A stretch of 64,000 nucleotides of DNA from Lingula anatina (lineage: Eukaryota; Brachiopoda; Lingulata; Lingulida; Lingulidae). Shown here in pieces: positions 11,150 to 23,935 of this stretch. The position numbers and the translations under genes are program-made. The notes beneath the pieces were generated by a model. It saw only the letters and a list, made by a program, of their open reading frames with translations. It had not been told where the DNA came from and ran no database searches. Position 1 is the stretch's first letter. Every line of letters begins with the position of its first letter. The stretch covers positions 19,169-83,168 of the forward strand of contig NW_019775998.1 in the NCBI RefSeq assembly GCF_001039355.2, given 5' to 3'.

Positions 11150-14100
11150 TAGTCTATGGGCCAATGTAGACCCCCCTCCCCCCCTTAGTGATTTTCGTTC
11201 ACTATGTTTTTCTGATAGCTTAGGTCCTAAGCTTTAATTTTCTGCTTGTTTGCCATTAAACTGGTGGTGGGTGTGTGTGCTACAGCCGTTGCCATGGTAA
11301 CGTCTGAGATAAAAAATTGAAATTTCTGAGACCAAAAAAATATTAAATTATTCAAATGTGTTAAGTGAATGGAATTCAAAATCCTTTCAGATGTATAGTT
11401 TAAGAGCTGCACTATATTTTGTGATCCTCAAAATATTCCAAGATGGCTGTAAATTCAAGATGGTGGCCAATTTTTGCTAATTTTTGAGTAATTTCAATTA
11501 TTTTTCATATTTGAGTCTTTATTCAATTATAAAGGAATAAGAATGTGGGATATGTTTTGATGCGCCTGAATAGCATACAGTCTCTACTTGCTACCTACAG
11601 TATTTATTTTAGATGAAACCTTTTAATTTTGTTGTAAAATCCTGAAATCCAAAATGGTGGCCAAAATATAAGTCTGCTGTCCCAACTGGAAAGATGCCAG
11701 ATTTATCATCATAGTGTCATTCTTTATTACTTTTAATAAACTGAATTCGAGCTTAGGACTTTTTAAAACAATTTGCATTAATTCTGATTACATTAAGGCT
11801 TTCAAAAATCAAAATGGCCGCCAATATGCTTATACACACTGGCTAAAACTGATATGATATATTCTTCCAACAGAATATTAATTTTAATTATCTCCCACCA
11901 ACTTAGTCCCATTAGTGATTTTTGTTTACTATTATTTTCTGGTAGGTTAGGCCCTAAGATTTTCTTGTTTGCCATTAAACTGGTGGTGGGTGTGAGTAAC
12001 AGAGCTGTTGCTATGGTAATGTCTGGGGTTGAAAATTGATATTTTTGAGACCAAAAATAAAAATTAAATATTCCAAATGCATTTAAAATCATGGAATTCA
12101 CAATTATACCAAATGTGTAAATTAAGAAGTGTGCTATACTTCACAATCATCAAAATGTCCCAAGATGGCAGCAAATTCAAGATGGCTGCCAATTATTGCT
12201 CATGTTAAATAATTTTGGGAATTTTTTTATATTTGAGTTTTTATTTAATTATTAAGAAATTGCAATGTGGCATGTGTTTTGATGTTCCATAATGGTAAAA
12301 GCCTCTGCTGTCTGCCTAAAGTGCTTGTTGAAGATGTAACCTTTTAATTTTGACGTAAAATCATGAAATCCAAGGTGGCTGCCACAAAACATGTCTTTTA
12401 CATACGGCTGTCGTAACTGGAAAGATGCCACATTAATCATCCCAAATTACTTTTAGGTGTACTGAATATGGACCTAGGACCCTTTTCTATAAATTGTGTT
12501 AATTCAGATTGCATTTTGACTTTCGAAATTCAAAATGGCCGCCAATTTGCTTACACATGAAATGATATAATACATTATTCCAATACAAAATAAAATTTAA
12601 TAAACTCAAGCTAGCTCAGCCCTATTAGCAATTTTTATTTACTATGATTTTCTGATACATTTGTAGCTTGGGCCCTAAGTTCAAATATTCTGCTTGTTTG
12701 CCATGTAAGAGGTGAAAGGTGTGACAGATTCAGCTGTTGCCATAGTAACACAGGGGTTTTAAAATTATAATTTCTGAGACCTTTAAATTGCCATGTATTT
12801 CAAATATATATTATTTGAAAAAATTATCATAGTTAAATTGCCAAAATGGCAGCCAATCCAAGATGACAATAGATTTATGTTAATTTTCTTACAATTACTG
12901 AAAGTAGCTTTTTGTAAACTTTCAAAGCAGCATTGGAATTGAAAAATGTTTGGTTTTTGGATATGCTGATAGAACAGAATTGCATAATTACTGTTTACAG
13001 TGATTGTTACTCCTATATCCTCTTTTTAAGTGTAATAAAACCTTAAACCCATGGTGGCCATCACAAAACAGGGTTCATACATATTGCTGTGCTGACCGAA
13101 TATATATTACATTTTCGTTTCAAAATGCCTCTTTTGCTCTTTCTGATAAACTGAATTAACCTATTAGGATATTATCTAAATATAAATCATTTCTATTAAT
13201 ATTCATTTTCAGCCAAATTATATTTACTTGGCTATTCCAAAATTCACCATGGCCACAAATGGCCATGACAGTGCAGGTATGAATTTTGCTGCAATAATAT
13301 TAAACAGTGCAACAAACAAATAATTCTAAAATTTTTGCAGTTAATTATAATCAAATATGCCCTTTCTACACTGCTTTCACGGAAACACTTGTCCATATTC
13401 AGTTAAATATTTAGGATTAAGGCTTGTTGGAAATGGATGAAATGTCTTGGCTGTAGTCTTTTTTCATGAAGAATGTTCACTGGAAAGCCAATTAAAATTT
13501 GCTGTTACCTCTGAAACTGAGTTTTTGTTACAATCTAGGATGGTGTTCATCTATATGAATAAATGGAATAAAACATTTACATGTATATGCCATAACTCAG
13601 CTTCAAACTGCTAGAGAGGTAAAATTATATCCACGTTTTCGAAAAATCAATATATCCACTAACTTCAACTGAATATATAATTTAATTTTTTATAACATTT
13701 TACTTAAAATATATTTGTATAGAAATGCAAAATCGCCATCTATATTAACTAACTAGTTGTCTTTCACTCACAATCAGACTATTTTGTGTCATTCAACTTG
13801 CCCAATAGATGGTAAGAGACGATNTAACTGAATATATAATTTAATTTTTTATAACATTTTACTTAAAATATAATTGTTTAGAAATGCAAAATCGCCATCT
13901 ATATTTGCAAACTAGTTGCCTTTCACTCAAAATCAAACTATTTTGTGTCATTCAACTTGCCCAATAGAAATAAAATGATAATTATAGGAATAACAAACAC
14001 TATAAGCCGTAAGTAAAGACTAAATACCATATGGATATCAAAATACTTAACATTTCTCGATCCCATTAAATTTATTAAATTTTTAACATTAGTCACTTAC

Positions 14101-15570
14101 AGTAGAAACAGGTTTAGAAATCAGCTTAAACCAGCTGCAATTTTGATATTGCTGCCATCTTGCAAAAAATCACATCATCTTGGATGTTCAAAGAATGTTT
14201 TGCCATCATACCACGAATACAGATGTCCTCTTAAGTTTACATTATTCTTGAAGTTAATATATTTGAAATGTATGAAATTTTCTTAGTCTCAGAAATGTCA
14301 ATTTCGAACCCCTGTGTTAGTATGGCAATGGCTGGGTTAATTGAATAGAAAACAAGCAGAAAATGGGATCTTAGGATGTAAGCGATATATAATAGTAAAT
14401 AAAAGTCGCTAAAGGGAGGTTCAGGTTAATAAAATCAATCTAAGTAACATTCTTTTTCGAATATAATTTTCTATCAATTTTTTAGCAAGAGTGTATCATA
14501 TTGACCATAAATATATAGTCCCCTATACTCATTGACAGCCATTTCTTTCAAATGCGACAGAATACATTAGTATTTCAACTCAAATGTATTCCTTCCCATG
14601 TCAAATGTGAGTGATTAGCATGTAGGGCATGAAACTTTGTGTGATTTCTTAGGTCAAATGTGAGTGACTTGCATTTATTGGGGGGTATTATAGGTCTTTT
14701 ATCTAGTCTAGGTTATTGTTGACCATTTGATCTTTCTTTTTTTAATCATTTTACATGACCACACATCTAGTAGTGATCAGCACTATTAAAACATAAGTAT
14801 TCATCCAAACTTAAGATAAAATTAGGAATATTGCGGTCATATTTTAGTCTACTGGTTACAAAGATGTAAATTCACGGTCATTGGCGGCCATTTTGAATTT
14901 TGAAAGCCATACTGTAATCCAAATTAAGTCAAGTAATTGAAAAGGGTTCTGTTTTTATATTCAGTGCACCAAAAGTAATGAAGAACTTATTTTGGGATGA
15001 TAAATCTGTCATATTTCCAGACAGGACAGCTACATGTAAAAGACTTGTTTTGTGGCAGCCATGTTGGATTTCAGGATTTTTCATCTCAATAAAAAGATTG
15101 TACCTTGAACAAACACTACAGGCAGAAAGTAGAGATTCCATGCTACAATGGTGCATCAAAATATCTCAGATATTGCAATTCTTTAATAATTAAATAAGAA
15201 TTAAAAAATTAAAAATTATCAAAATTTCTGAAAAAACAGCAAAAATTGGCCGCCATCTTGGATTTGCTGCCATCTTGGAAAATTTTGTTCATCGTTAGGT
15301 ATAGTGCACATCTTAGACTACATGTCTAGAATGATTTTGAATTCTATTTAGTTTATGTATTTGAAATATTTTAGATTTTGTTGGGCTCAGAAATGTCAAT
15401 TTTTAACTCGTGTGTTACCATGGCAACGGCTGTAGCACACACACCCACCACCAGTTTAATGGCAAACAAGCAGAAAATAAAAGCTAAGGACCTAAGCTAT
15501 CAGAAAAACATAGTGAACGAAAATCACTAAGGGGGGGGAGGGTTTCGGTATTTGGCCCACGGACTATAAG
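11150..15570. mobile_element. 4.4-kb foldback element with repeated long inverted arms
   Basis: The left end TTATAGTCTATGGGCCAA and the inverted right end TTATAGTCCGTGGGCCAA are flanked by TA. The block TTTGCCATTAAACTGGTGG with CCATGGTAAC recurs at about 11250 and 11985, in a diverged form near 12695, and inverted near 15410-15460, with a degenerate inverted copy near 14300-14430. Each arm is made of degenerate modules of about 720 bp, each with AAAATGGCCGCCAA-like motifs. No transposase frame is present. Confidence 0.7.
13665..13975. repeat. Direct duplication of about 155 bp with N at the junction
   Basis: AACTGAATATATAATTTAAT starts near-identical copies at 13674 and 13826, separated by a single N at 13824. 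This may be an unmerged contig overlap rather than real sequence. Confidence 0.8.
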
Positions 15571-15884
15571 GGACACTGACATAAAGGAGCTCCTCATTGG
15601 TTAGAGTAGGTCTTTGTGACACCCTCCTCGTTAAAAACGCCTCAGTAATGTTGTATAATTGGGGTCAACTTATCAACTTCAGTCATGCAACAGCGCATAT
15701 GGACATTATCACTGCATGTGGATGTTTTGATCTAAGCCAAATTTAGTAAATAAAGCAAGTATGCCAAGAAGAGAAAAGAATGGTTTGGAGGATGAGAAAA
15801 CCAAAGTCGTCGACCCTTTTCTGATATCGAAAAGCAGCAACTGATGCAACTAGTCAACAGAGAAAAGCCTATCCTCGATCAAAT

Positions 15885-16458
15885 GTATTACTTCCGCCAA
15901 GGAGGTTGTTTTCACCCCTGTTTGTTTGTCTGTCTTTTTGTTACCTCCACCAAGGAGGTTATGTTTTCATCCCTGTTTGTCTGTCTGTCTGTCTGTTTGT
16001 TTGTTTGTTTGTCATCAACATAACTCAAAAAGTCGATTTTGATGAAATTTTCAGGGTAAGTCAGAAATGGGTTATATTAGAAGTGATTAGTTTTTGGAGG
16101 TGATCAAGATCAATAATCAATCAATTATCATTAATCAAAAATAACTCAAAAATCATGGACCGATTTTTATGAAATTTACAGGGTAGGTCAGAACTGGGTT
16201 AACTTAGAAGTTGTTAGTTTTTGGTGGTGATCAAGATCAATAATCAGTCAATAATCAAAAATCAAAAATTACTCAAAAAGTTATGTGCCGATTGTGATGA
16301 GGTTTTCAGGAACTGTCACAAGTGGGCCAAGGGACACATGATTAGTTTTTGTGGTGATCCGGATCAATAATCAATCAATAATCAAAAATAAAAAAACTAA
16401 ATCATTATAGAATGAAAATTGGGTGGAGACTTTGCTCTCGGAGTGCTTTTCTAGTTGA
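15885..16458. repeat. Interspersed repeat with CCGCCAAGGAGGTT start
   Basis: TCCGCCAAGGAGGTTG and CCACCAAGGAGGTTATG head two copies of the start, followed by a TGTC/TGTT simple tract and three internal blocks (AACTCAAAAA...GATGAAATTTTCAGG; GATCAAGATCAATAATCA). It ends GGAGACTTTGCTCTCGG. This type is widespread in marine invertebrate genomes (memory of the motif). Confidence 0.65.
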
Positions 16459-17085
16459 ATTTAATGATTTTGAATTTGGGTAGACATGTTGGTTTACATA
16501 GTCCTCCATGAAGCTGATTTTCACAAGAGAACTGTACACGATGGCTGCTTAAGGAAGACTAAAAGTTACTCCAGACCAACCTTACATTTTAAGGAATCCT
16601 CAGCCAAAAATAAAGGAAATCTTTAAGCAAAGGCAGATTCTAGAAATGACCGATTCCTTTCCTAAGGATGATTGTTAAGTGATTCCTTTCAAGTGAGATA
16701 AAGAAAGGTCTTGGAATACAAATTTCGTATAAGGTCGACTTTAAGTCTCCCTTAACGCTAAAGGGAGATTCTGGAATACGGGCCACAGTCACCTCAACCT
16801 GGCTATCTATAACAGGGTACCGAGGACTGTCAACTTTGTTAACTAACTTCACTCCATCACATTTACAACGACTTATTCATCCTAGTGTTAGCTGACCTTG
16901 CAAGAAAGTTTATTGGAATGTATTTCTGAATAACAAGTTAAGAAAATTCACTAGTTCACTAAAGAGATAAAACAACTGTCACTTTTACTTTAAAACACTT
17001 TTTTATTATTTTGATACAGTATTGATAGTTACAGTATTGATAAACAAAGTGTCACGTTTTCAATAACTAATATTTAAAGTTACAA
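16459..17085. other. Unassigned intergenic sequence
   Basis: No exon, element end or tandem structure seen. Confidence 0.3.
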
Positions 17086-17089
17086 TCCA

Positions 17090-17930
17090 TGTCTTGCATC
17101 ACGACGACCAAACAACAACGTTGAGTCAATGACCAAAATACAACGTTGAGTCAACGTCACATTATGACGGTGTTTTGAAGTGGCTGGATCAACGTTGATT
17201 TTACTTTGAATTTAGGTAGATCAACGGCAATTCAACGTATCAACCCGTTTTCAACGTTGATCCAACGTCACTATGCCTGCTGGGTATATACATTCCATAT
17301 ATAATTTTAATATAAAGATTTATGTAATGCTGACTAATGGAGTATATAATAAGCAGTATCCTGACCATACTTGGTCATAGCGTTGTGTCAATATAAGTGA
17401 GGTGCTTCAAGTACATTTTTCTCGATCATTTGGAGTACCGGTTTGTTGTTCTTTTTAAATTAAATTGAGCGATTTTGTATTGTATTATTATTGTTGACGT
17501 TTTATGAACGTCTAAACTTTTTATTATAACGTTGTTATTACTTATTTTTTTAGTTATAAAAACGTTTTCGAAACATTATTATAAGACGTTCCAGAACGTT
17601 ATAAAATCATAAAAAAATTACACTAGATGACGGTAATATAGTCTTTTATAGAAACATTTCATAAACTTATCTGCAACGTCATCTTAACGTTACGATGACG
17701 TTTTTAATCTCCACAAAAAAAAAAAAAAGAAAAAAAAGAAAAAAAAAAAACGTTTTATAACATATTTTGTTGTTGTAACAGTTCTTATGAGTGTTATTAA
17801 AACGGTATAATATTATAATGTTCTTCCAGAATGTAATACAAACGTTATAAAAGACAAAAACATATGCATTTCCAAAACGTATTCCGGAAAACTTACAAAA
17901 ATTTTGCAAAACGATTGAAACGTACGGCAA
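17090..17930. repeat. AACGTT-rich repeat zone
   Basis: At 17120-17275 CAACGTTGA-like motifs recur about six times and end in CTGCTGGGTAT. From 17470 to 17925 there are about a dozen ACGTT/AACGT motifs plus an A-rich tract (17716-17750). This looks like two MITE-type elements, but their ends are not clear. Confidence 0.45.
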
Positions 17931-18071
17931 GAGTAAGTTATGTCATTCAAAGCTAGAAGCCTGAAAGAATTGCTAAAATCTGTCGCATAAGCAAGGTCCA
18001 ACAAAACACTGGAAGGAGGTAGGCAACTCCACATGGTTTTCATGGATTACTCAATTATCACTTATATTTCT

Positions 18072-19435
18072 AAATGTGAAGAAATGTTTGACAGTCCATG
18101 CAAAAAATCTATTGGACGGTTTTGAATACTTCAAAGAGATTGAATAAACACGTGTCTGCTCCTCGACAATTGTGAAAATTGAGCCATTTGTACAGAATCA
18201 AGCCCTAATTTGATCAAAATATCTTTTAAAATGAAAAACAATTGTCTTCAAAGTTTAAAAGCAAAAGCTGATACAAATTTATTTGAGTTTCCCTGGGCCC
18301 TCGAATTCATGTTTCCAATACATGTGGCCCACTGACTTTTGGAGGTCATTTTGGAATTTTAAAACCTAAAGAGGCGGATACTATGGCATTTTCTAACCAT
18401 TAAATGATATTTTTGTAAAAGACTACATAAATAACTTTCACCTTGAAAGAGTATTTTGGTGGCCATATTAAAATTGACTGCCATATTGGAATTTTCAGAC
18501 ATGCACCTATATCCAACGTTTCTTAGAATCATGTTCTCCACAACTGTGCCAATTTTTACTTGTAGTTGTAAGTACTTAATGAATTCACCATACTGCTGCA
18601 TATTTTGAGTAAATAGACTGCTTATTTTACTTTTGGGGGCCATTTTGGATTTCTATACACCTAAAGAAGCGGGTATTGATAATTCATTCTTATCATGGTA
18701 TTTCCTAACTATAAAATGATATTTTAAACCATTATAGGATTATATATTAGAAGTTTTAATTTAAAAGAGTATTTGTGGCGGGTCATATTGGAATTGGCGG
18801 CCATATTGGAATTTTCAGACATGCCCATATATCCAAAATGGTTTAGAATTCCGTTATCTACAACTGTGCCAAATTTCATGCTTGTAGGTAAAAATGCACA
18901 ATTCACCCTTTTTTTCTGCACCAAATACTTGGACTATATTGTTGTATCAACCCCAAAAGCTAATCGACCCTACGCTAACCCATTTAGACATATTTTGATT
19001 TTTTTCAAAATCCGTTTATAGATCAGTTGTTTACTAACACAAAGGCAAACAAGTTTCCTTGAATAATAATCGAATGATCAATCGAAATTAAGTTGCAATC
19101 CTTGCGATATGTTTATTTATAGATCTATAGGTATGGTGATCATTTAAATACTGTATTCATCTATATTAATTGCCAGCAATGTAATTAGTTATAATCTCGG
19201 CGTGTATAATTTCAAAAGTGAAGTAATGTTTGACAGTCCATTCAAAGATATATTGAATAGTTTTAAACACTTCAGATATATTGAATGAACACGTGTCTCT
19301 TCCTCTGTGAGAGTAAGAATTTACCCGAATATGCAAAATGATACCAAGAACGTACTTGATAAAAACATCTTTTGAAATAAAAACAATTGTGTTTAAAGTT
19401 CAAAAGCAATAGCTGCTACAATTTATTTGAGACAT
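18072..19435. repeat. Diverged direct repeats around a GGCCATTTTGG tandem block
   Basis: 18072-18293 and 19212-19435 share GAA(A/G)TAATGTTTGACAGTCCA-like starts and AACACGTGTCT. Between them, 18335-18600 and 18635-18910 form a second tandem pair with CATATTGGAATTTTCAGACATG. Confidence 0.6.
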
Positions 19436-19439
19436 TTGT

Positions 19440-20555
19440 AAACTCAGCATGTTTTACCTAAATTTTTCTATGCCCATGCAAACATAAGCTATGTTTCCCA
19501 CTTATTGAAGTGTTTGAATAACGGCTCTACAATTATTATTTACGAAATATGCAAATGAAGGGCCAGATGAAAATAAACATTGATAAGAACTTCTTAATTA
19601 ATTGGTTTTTGGAAAAAAAACTGGGAAAAACTGCACGTGTCGTGGTTGATTCAAATTTTTTGTTGTTTAAATGATTGACTACAAAAACTCTATTCTGAGT
19701 TTATAAGATCCTTTTCCTAGTGAACTATAAGTTTAGTATCAAAATAAAAAATTTTGAAAACATCAGGCAAATCAAATTCCTCTGCGGCATTATGTTTCAC
19801 AAACAATGACGATAAACACAGAAAAAGATACAAAGATAACTAGGATATTAACACAAAATAACAGGACACTTATTAGTATTCTTTCAATTATAGCTAATAA
19901 ATGTTCGATACACAACAAAAACCCATAAATGTTTAATCCGATGTTGAAATAGCCCTTCCTATATATTTGCACACCTATCCGCCATTTTAATTATTTATAA
20001 ATTTATATATGAAGTGCACACGATGTTTAATTTGGACAGATCCTTGCAAAAAGAAAACATTATAGAGTTTAGAATACATTGAAAACAGGAAGTTCAATCA
20101 AAGGAGTTTCTATTCAGTTTCTATTCAGTTTGTCCGTTTGGCTTGTTAATCAAAACTATACGTTCCGAATCTATCAGCAAAGCAGCACTGAGCACGTCTT
20201 TTTTTTTTTTACTTCATTCAATTTTTCTTTTCCATATCTCATTAGTTAATCAGGGTGCAACTACTCTGAAAAAATAAATACGAAAATTCATAAGTATTCA
20301 GAGTGTAGTTAGATGCCCTACATTCCATCATGGCATCTCTTATCGGAATAAAACGGTAGGAGAGGAGTAGAGAAGGAGTGAGGAACGCTAGGTGGTTGGT
20401 GAAAGGACACTTAAAGGTGCTGATTAGAAACTGAATAAACCAGCCATAATGCTTTTGAGCGGTTTACCGGTAAGATAATCTGTTATTTTTAAAATGTTAA
20501 AATGTTAATTCCTCAATCACAGACAGTTATCTACCAGTAAAAAACAACAGCTGTT
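19440..20555. other. Unassigned intergenic sequence
   Basis: AT-rich, with no supported exon. It has a T-run near 20200. Confidence 0.3.
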
Positions 20556-20559
20556 ACAA

Positions 20560-21420
20560 ATAAAAGTGACACAAACATACACACAAGCAAACAAACAAAA
20601 AATGAAAATAAGAAAAAAGCTAGAAGATCACAGAGGCGATACCGCCTCCGGATATTGTACCACCAGCTGGAGTAAGCACATCCATATGGAAAGCCAAAAA
20701 AGGGACCCCGCCACCAGTATTGTGTTTGACAGGCTCTATAAAATTCAATAAACAAGAGTTCTCAAAATATGAAAAAAGAAGTGAAAAAAAAACAGCATAA
20801 CTGTAAAAATTGTCCAATTAAGCTGATTTTCGAATTGACCTGTATTTTCGTAATATTGATCACTCCTGTGACTTTCAGTTTTGCCAGTTTTGGAGATGTA
20901 AGGGACAGAAATCTTGCAAAAGTCATTTCATGATGAAAAGTAGGTCAAAGGTCAATTTCAAGTCGCGGTTAAATCGCCAGTATAGGACTTTCTACTCAAC
21001 TTCAATAGCAACTATGGGCCTATCTCTGACAGTTTAAGAGATATAAGGGGCAAATATGTTGCAATTTTGGAGTTATAGTAATGTGCCATAAATTTCGTAT
21101 ATTTAAAATCTTTACATACGACTTTCGGTCAGACATCCATAGTAATTTTTCCATAATTCCTTCGGTTTGGGGGATATTTAGGGTTGAATTTTCGTTCAAC
21201 GAGTGTCACGCCCAGGCCAATGCACCGATTGAGACAACAAAAAAGGGATTCAAGTTGAGATTATATGTGACCTAAGTCTAAGAGATGGGGACACAGGTCC
21301 GTGCGGTCTAGGAGAAGCGGTAACGGTGACTTGTATCCCGGAGCCGGCGGAGCCGTGCGAGACGGGTCGGGACTAAAACCATAAGTACTGCCAGCGTACA
21401 CGCTGGTGGTACTAATACAA
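20560..21420. repeat. Dispersed repeat copy 2
   Basis: A shorter, internally deleted copy of the 7170-8735 repeat, in the same orientation. It begins CTAGAAGATCACAGAGGC and TATTGTACCACCAGC and ends GCGTACACGCTGGTGGTAC. Confidence 0.7.
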
Positions 21421-21681
21421 CGCGGTAAATTAAATTGTAGTTGACAAAAAATAAAATATCAATGCAATACACTATTTTCAACAAAATAAAATGTTTTCCG
21501 TCCTTGAATTATTTACAAAAATATGACTGCATCTATATATTGAGAAAACAGTGGGAAATGGAACATTTGTGCATCTTTTGGTTTTTTTTCAATTAAAACT
21601 CAACCATTGGCACTGATAGAGATGTAAGGGATGGTGTGATAAATATCAATTTTTTTATATTCATATTCATCTTAATAGATT

Positions 21682-21932
21682 CTATAAAATTGTAAGCATC
21701 GATGTTCTTTTTTTAAATATACTTATCCCTTTACTACCACATTTGTTTTTAAATGTTAATGATAGAGGTAAAAAACTTGCCGAGTAAAGAACGGTGGTTA
21801 AAGTGCAATAACATATGTTGTTACCACAGCAACCTCTGTACCTCTGTGCAGTGAACCAAAAGCCAGTAGAATATGCACTGCTGCACAGAGCTGTGCAGGG
21901 ATTCACTCTGACATAGTACTCTGGCACCGTGC
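21682..21932 (-). CDS. Gene B exon 4, Cys-rich module 2 (candidate terminal exon)
   Basis: The frame reads VNPCTALC, YRGCCGNNICYC, matching the spacing logic of module 1. The acceptor TTCAG at 21933 gives the phase required by exon 3. The C-terminal 40 residues look unstructured and may be intron or UTR read-through. Confidence 0.4.
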
Positions 21933-23909
21933 CTGAACTGACTTTAACCACGCTAGCAGTCGAGGCGCAGATGGCGACACTGAAACATAATGAAGACGGA
22001 TTCTGCATTCCTTAGTCTTTTGTCTTATACATAAATCACATGCATTAAAGCTCCATATTTGTAATTTCAAGAAAAAAAGAACACGGATTCCCAACCAAAA
22101 TACTTAAATCTTACATAAAATATAAAATATGTTTCCACTCTAAGTTTATATGTACAGCAATTAAAAAGATTATGTCTAAGTGAAGAACAGAAAAACAAAG
22201 GTTGGAGTGATAAATAGTGCGTTATAAGGAAAAAAATACCTCAGCGGTACGCTGAACATTATCGGCATCGCCGCGTAATAACAAACATAACGATCTTATC
22301 TTATTGCAGTAAAAGTCAATGCGAATGACAAGCTGGTGAGGTTTAAAAGCCAAATGTAACCATACAATTAACTTTTATGGTATTATCATCAAACATGCAT
22401 CAAAGTTCCATATTAGTAATTTCAAGAAAAAAAGACCAGGGGATTCCAACAAAATTTTGTTTTTAATGGTCATTTGAAAGAATAACATACCGCATTACAC
22501 ATTTGCCTGTGGTTGTTAAGTGCTTTAATTACCATAGTCATTACTGTACATTTTTATTATCATGCACAAAGCGATGTGTATCAATAAAAAATGCATGCAA
22601 TACAACACTTTCAAGTATTTTAATACTCTTAAATTTCTTTTAAAGAGTTTTAAAAGACTCACATGTGGTGGGGGCGGTGGTGGTAGACTCAGTGGTTGTT
22701 GAGTCAGTGGTGGTAGACTCGGTGGTTGTAGTCTCAGTGGTGGTAGGCTCAGTGCTCGTTGACTCGGTGGTGGTTGATTGGGTGGTTGTAGACTCGGTAG
22801 TGGTAGACTCAGTGGTTGTAGTCTCCGTGGTTGTTGACTCAGTGGTGGTAGAATCGGTGGTCGTTGACTCTGTGGTAGTGTCGGTGGTTGTTAATTCGGT
22901 AGTGGTAGATTTTGTAAACAAAGAATACCAGTTTTGATTTTTGGCCTGAACCTGGTATGAACCTATACTACTCATAGCACTTAGTTAAAGGGAAAATATC
23001 ATCTTAACATTACGATTTGATTGTTATATATTCGTATTATCAGTTTAGATATTAATACGCTCACCAGTCGTAGTCTGAGCAAGACTCATTTTAAATTTAC
23101 AATTACAATTTTGGTGAATAATTTAAAAAAATGTTTCTCAAAATACATTTTTCTCGAGATATGTCACATATTGGATTCCATGCGTTCGGTAAGACAACTT
23201 GAACTGAAAACACTTTTGATAAAATTTATTCGTGCAAGAGTGCTAAATAGCATTGCCTTTGCTTGAAATAGTTAACACAAATGATCAAACGTTTATATAG
23301 ATATCGAAGATAACTAAGGGCCTTTTGCACAAACATTTTACTCATATACGGAGTACCTGTAAACATCCTACGCTACCCTATTTTTGCATTTATGTTTCTT
23401 TTGCTTTTAAAACAACAAAAACGTTCAACTCACAGGGTTACTGCCAGTGTAGCAGATGCACCTGCTGGCACACGCACCAGTCCCACAGCACCCCTTAAGT
23501 TGGTTGAGAATATCGCCACAATCTGCGTCGCAATCTGTAACAACGTGACTCCAAGATGGCGTGGTGTCGTCAAGCGTCTTTATTACATAACATAAACAGG
23601 TCATACAATTAACGACATTATGATATATCTTCCTTTTTTTTTTTACAATAAAAAATGTTTCTAAATAAAGTATCTCANAACAGCGGTACCTGTACTATCC
23701 ACAGAGGACGTCAGATGTGTTGTAGTAGCGGTAACAGCGGTACCTGTACTATCCACAGAGGACGTCGGAGGTGTTGTAGTATCGACAACAGTGGTAGGTA
23801 CCCTATCCACAGTGGATGTCGGAGGTTTTGTAGTCGTGGTATCAGTTATACAAAGTACTCCTATTATTATGAATGTGACAATATGCTGGGACTTTCTTTC
23901 CGGATGCAT
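21682..23909 (-). CDS. Gene B: secreted Thr-rich/Cys-rich modular protein (putative, 4 exons)
   Basis: Proposed joining 23909-23679, 23577-23434, 22951-22663 and 21932-21682. Phases agree at all three junctions (0, 0, 1), giving about 304 residues. The N-terminus MHPERKSQHIVTFIIIGVLC looks like a signal peptide or signal anchor. A Thr/Pro-rich segment follows, then a Cys-rich segment (C-x3-C, then GCCG, then CxxxCxC), a long (S/E/D)TTT repeat segment, and a second Cys-rich segment with C-x3-C, GCCG and CxC. No known domain was recognised. A mucin-like secreted or surface-coat protein is inference. The first donor falls on an N base (23678), the second acceptor is weak, and the last exon may be longer or shorter. 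Confidence 0.5.
22035..22455. repeat. Local duplication in gene B intron 3
   Basis: ATTTCAAGAAAAAAAGA with flanking matches is repeated at about 22039-22100 and 22393-22453. Confidence 0.55.
22663..22951 (-). CDS. Gene B exon 3, Thr/Ser repeat segment
   Basis: Open frame with about 14 copies of TTT(E/D)(S/T), built on degenerate ACC-ACC-GAG triplets. It has an in-phase acceptor (CAG at 22954-22952) and a GTGAGT donor. The opposite strand is also open, an artefact of the triplet repeat. Confidence 0.55.
23434..23577 (-). CDS. Gene B exon 2, Cys-rich module 1
   Basis: Phase 0-0, donor CCT|GTGAGT. It has seven Cys in the order CDADC, GCCG, ACASRCIC. If the donor is not used, the frame ends three codons later at TGA. 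The acceptor AATAAAG has a poor pyrimidine tract. Confidence 0.5.
23679..23909 (-). CDS. Gene B exon 1, leader plus Thr/Pro-rich segment
   Basis: Starts at MHPERK; an alternative ATG lies at 23930. It contains two near-identical pieces ending TSSVDSTGTAV. Read with N23678 as G, the end is GTT|GTGAGA, a good donor in phase 0. Alternatively the CAG|GTACCG just upstream could be used in phase 1. Confidence 0.5.
23684..23776. repeat. Short tandem duplication in gene B exon 1
   Basis: ACAGCGGTACCTGTACTATC occurs twice, about 57 bases apart, with an N at 23678 just beside the first copy. Confidence 0.7.
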
Positions 23910-23935
23910 GCTTCTTCTTTCTGGAAACACATTAT

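Noticed and set aside
21903-22094. Alternative phase-1 reading of the 21978 exon from TTTCAG
   Set aside because: That frame lacks the Cys pattern and stops after 24 codons; the internal TTCAG acceptor at 21933 keeps the Cys-rich frame in phase.
22665-22937. 90-codon plus-strand Val-rich frame
   Set aside because: Antisense of the gene B Thr/Ser repeat; no start context or splice support.
22640-23580. CRISPR-like or bacterial repeat arrays
   Set aside because: The repeats are direct coding triplet or 54-bp units in a eukaryotic intron-exon setting, with no spacers.
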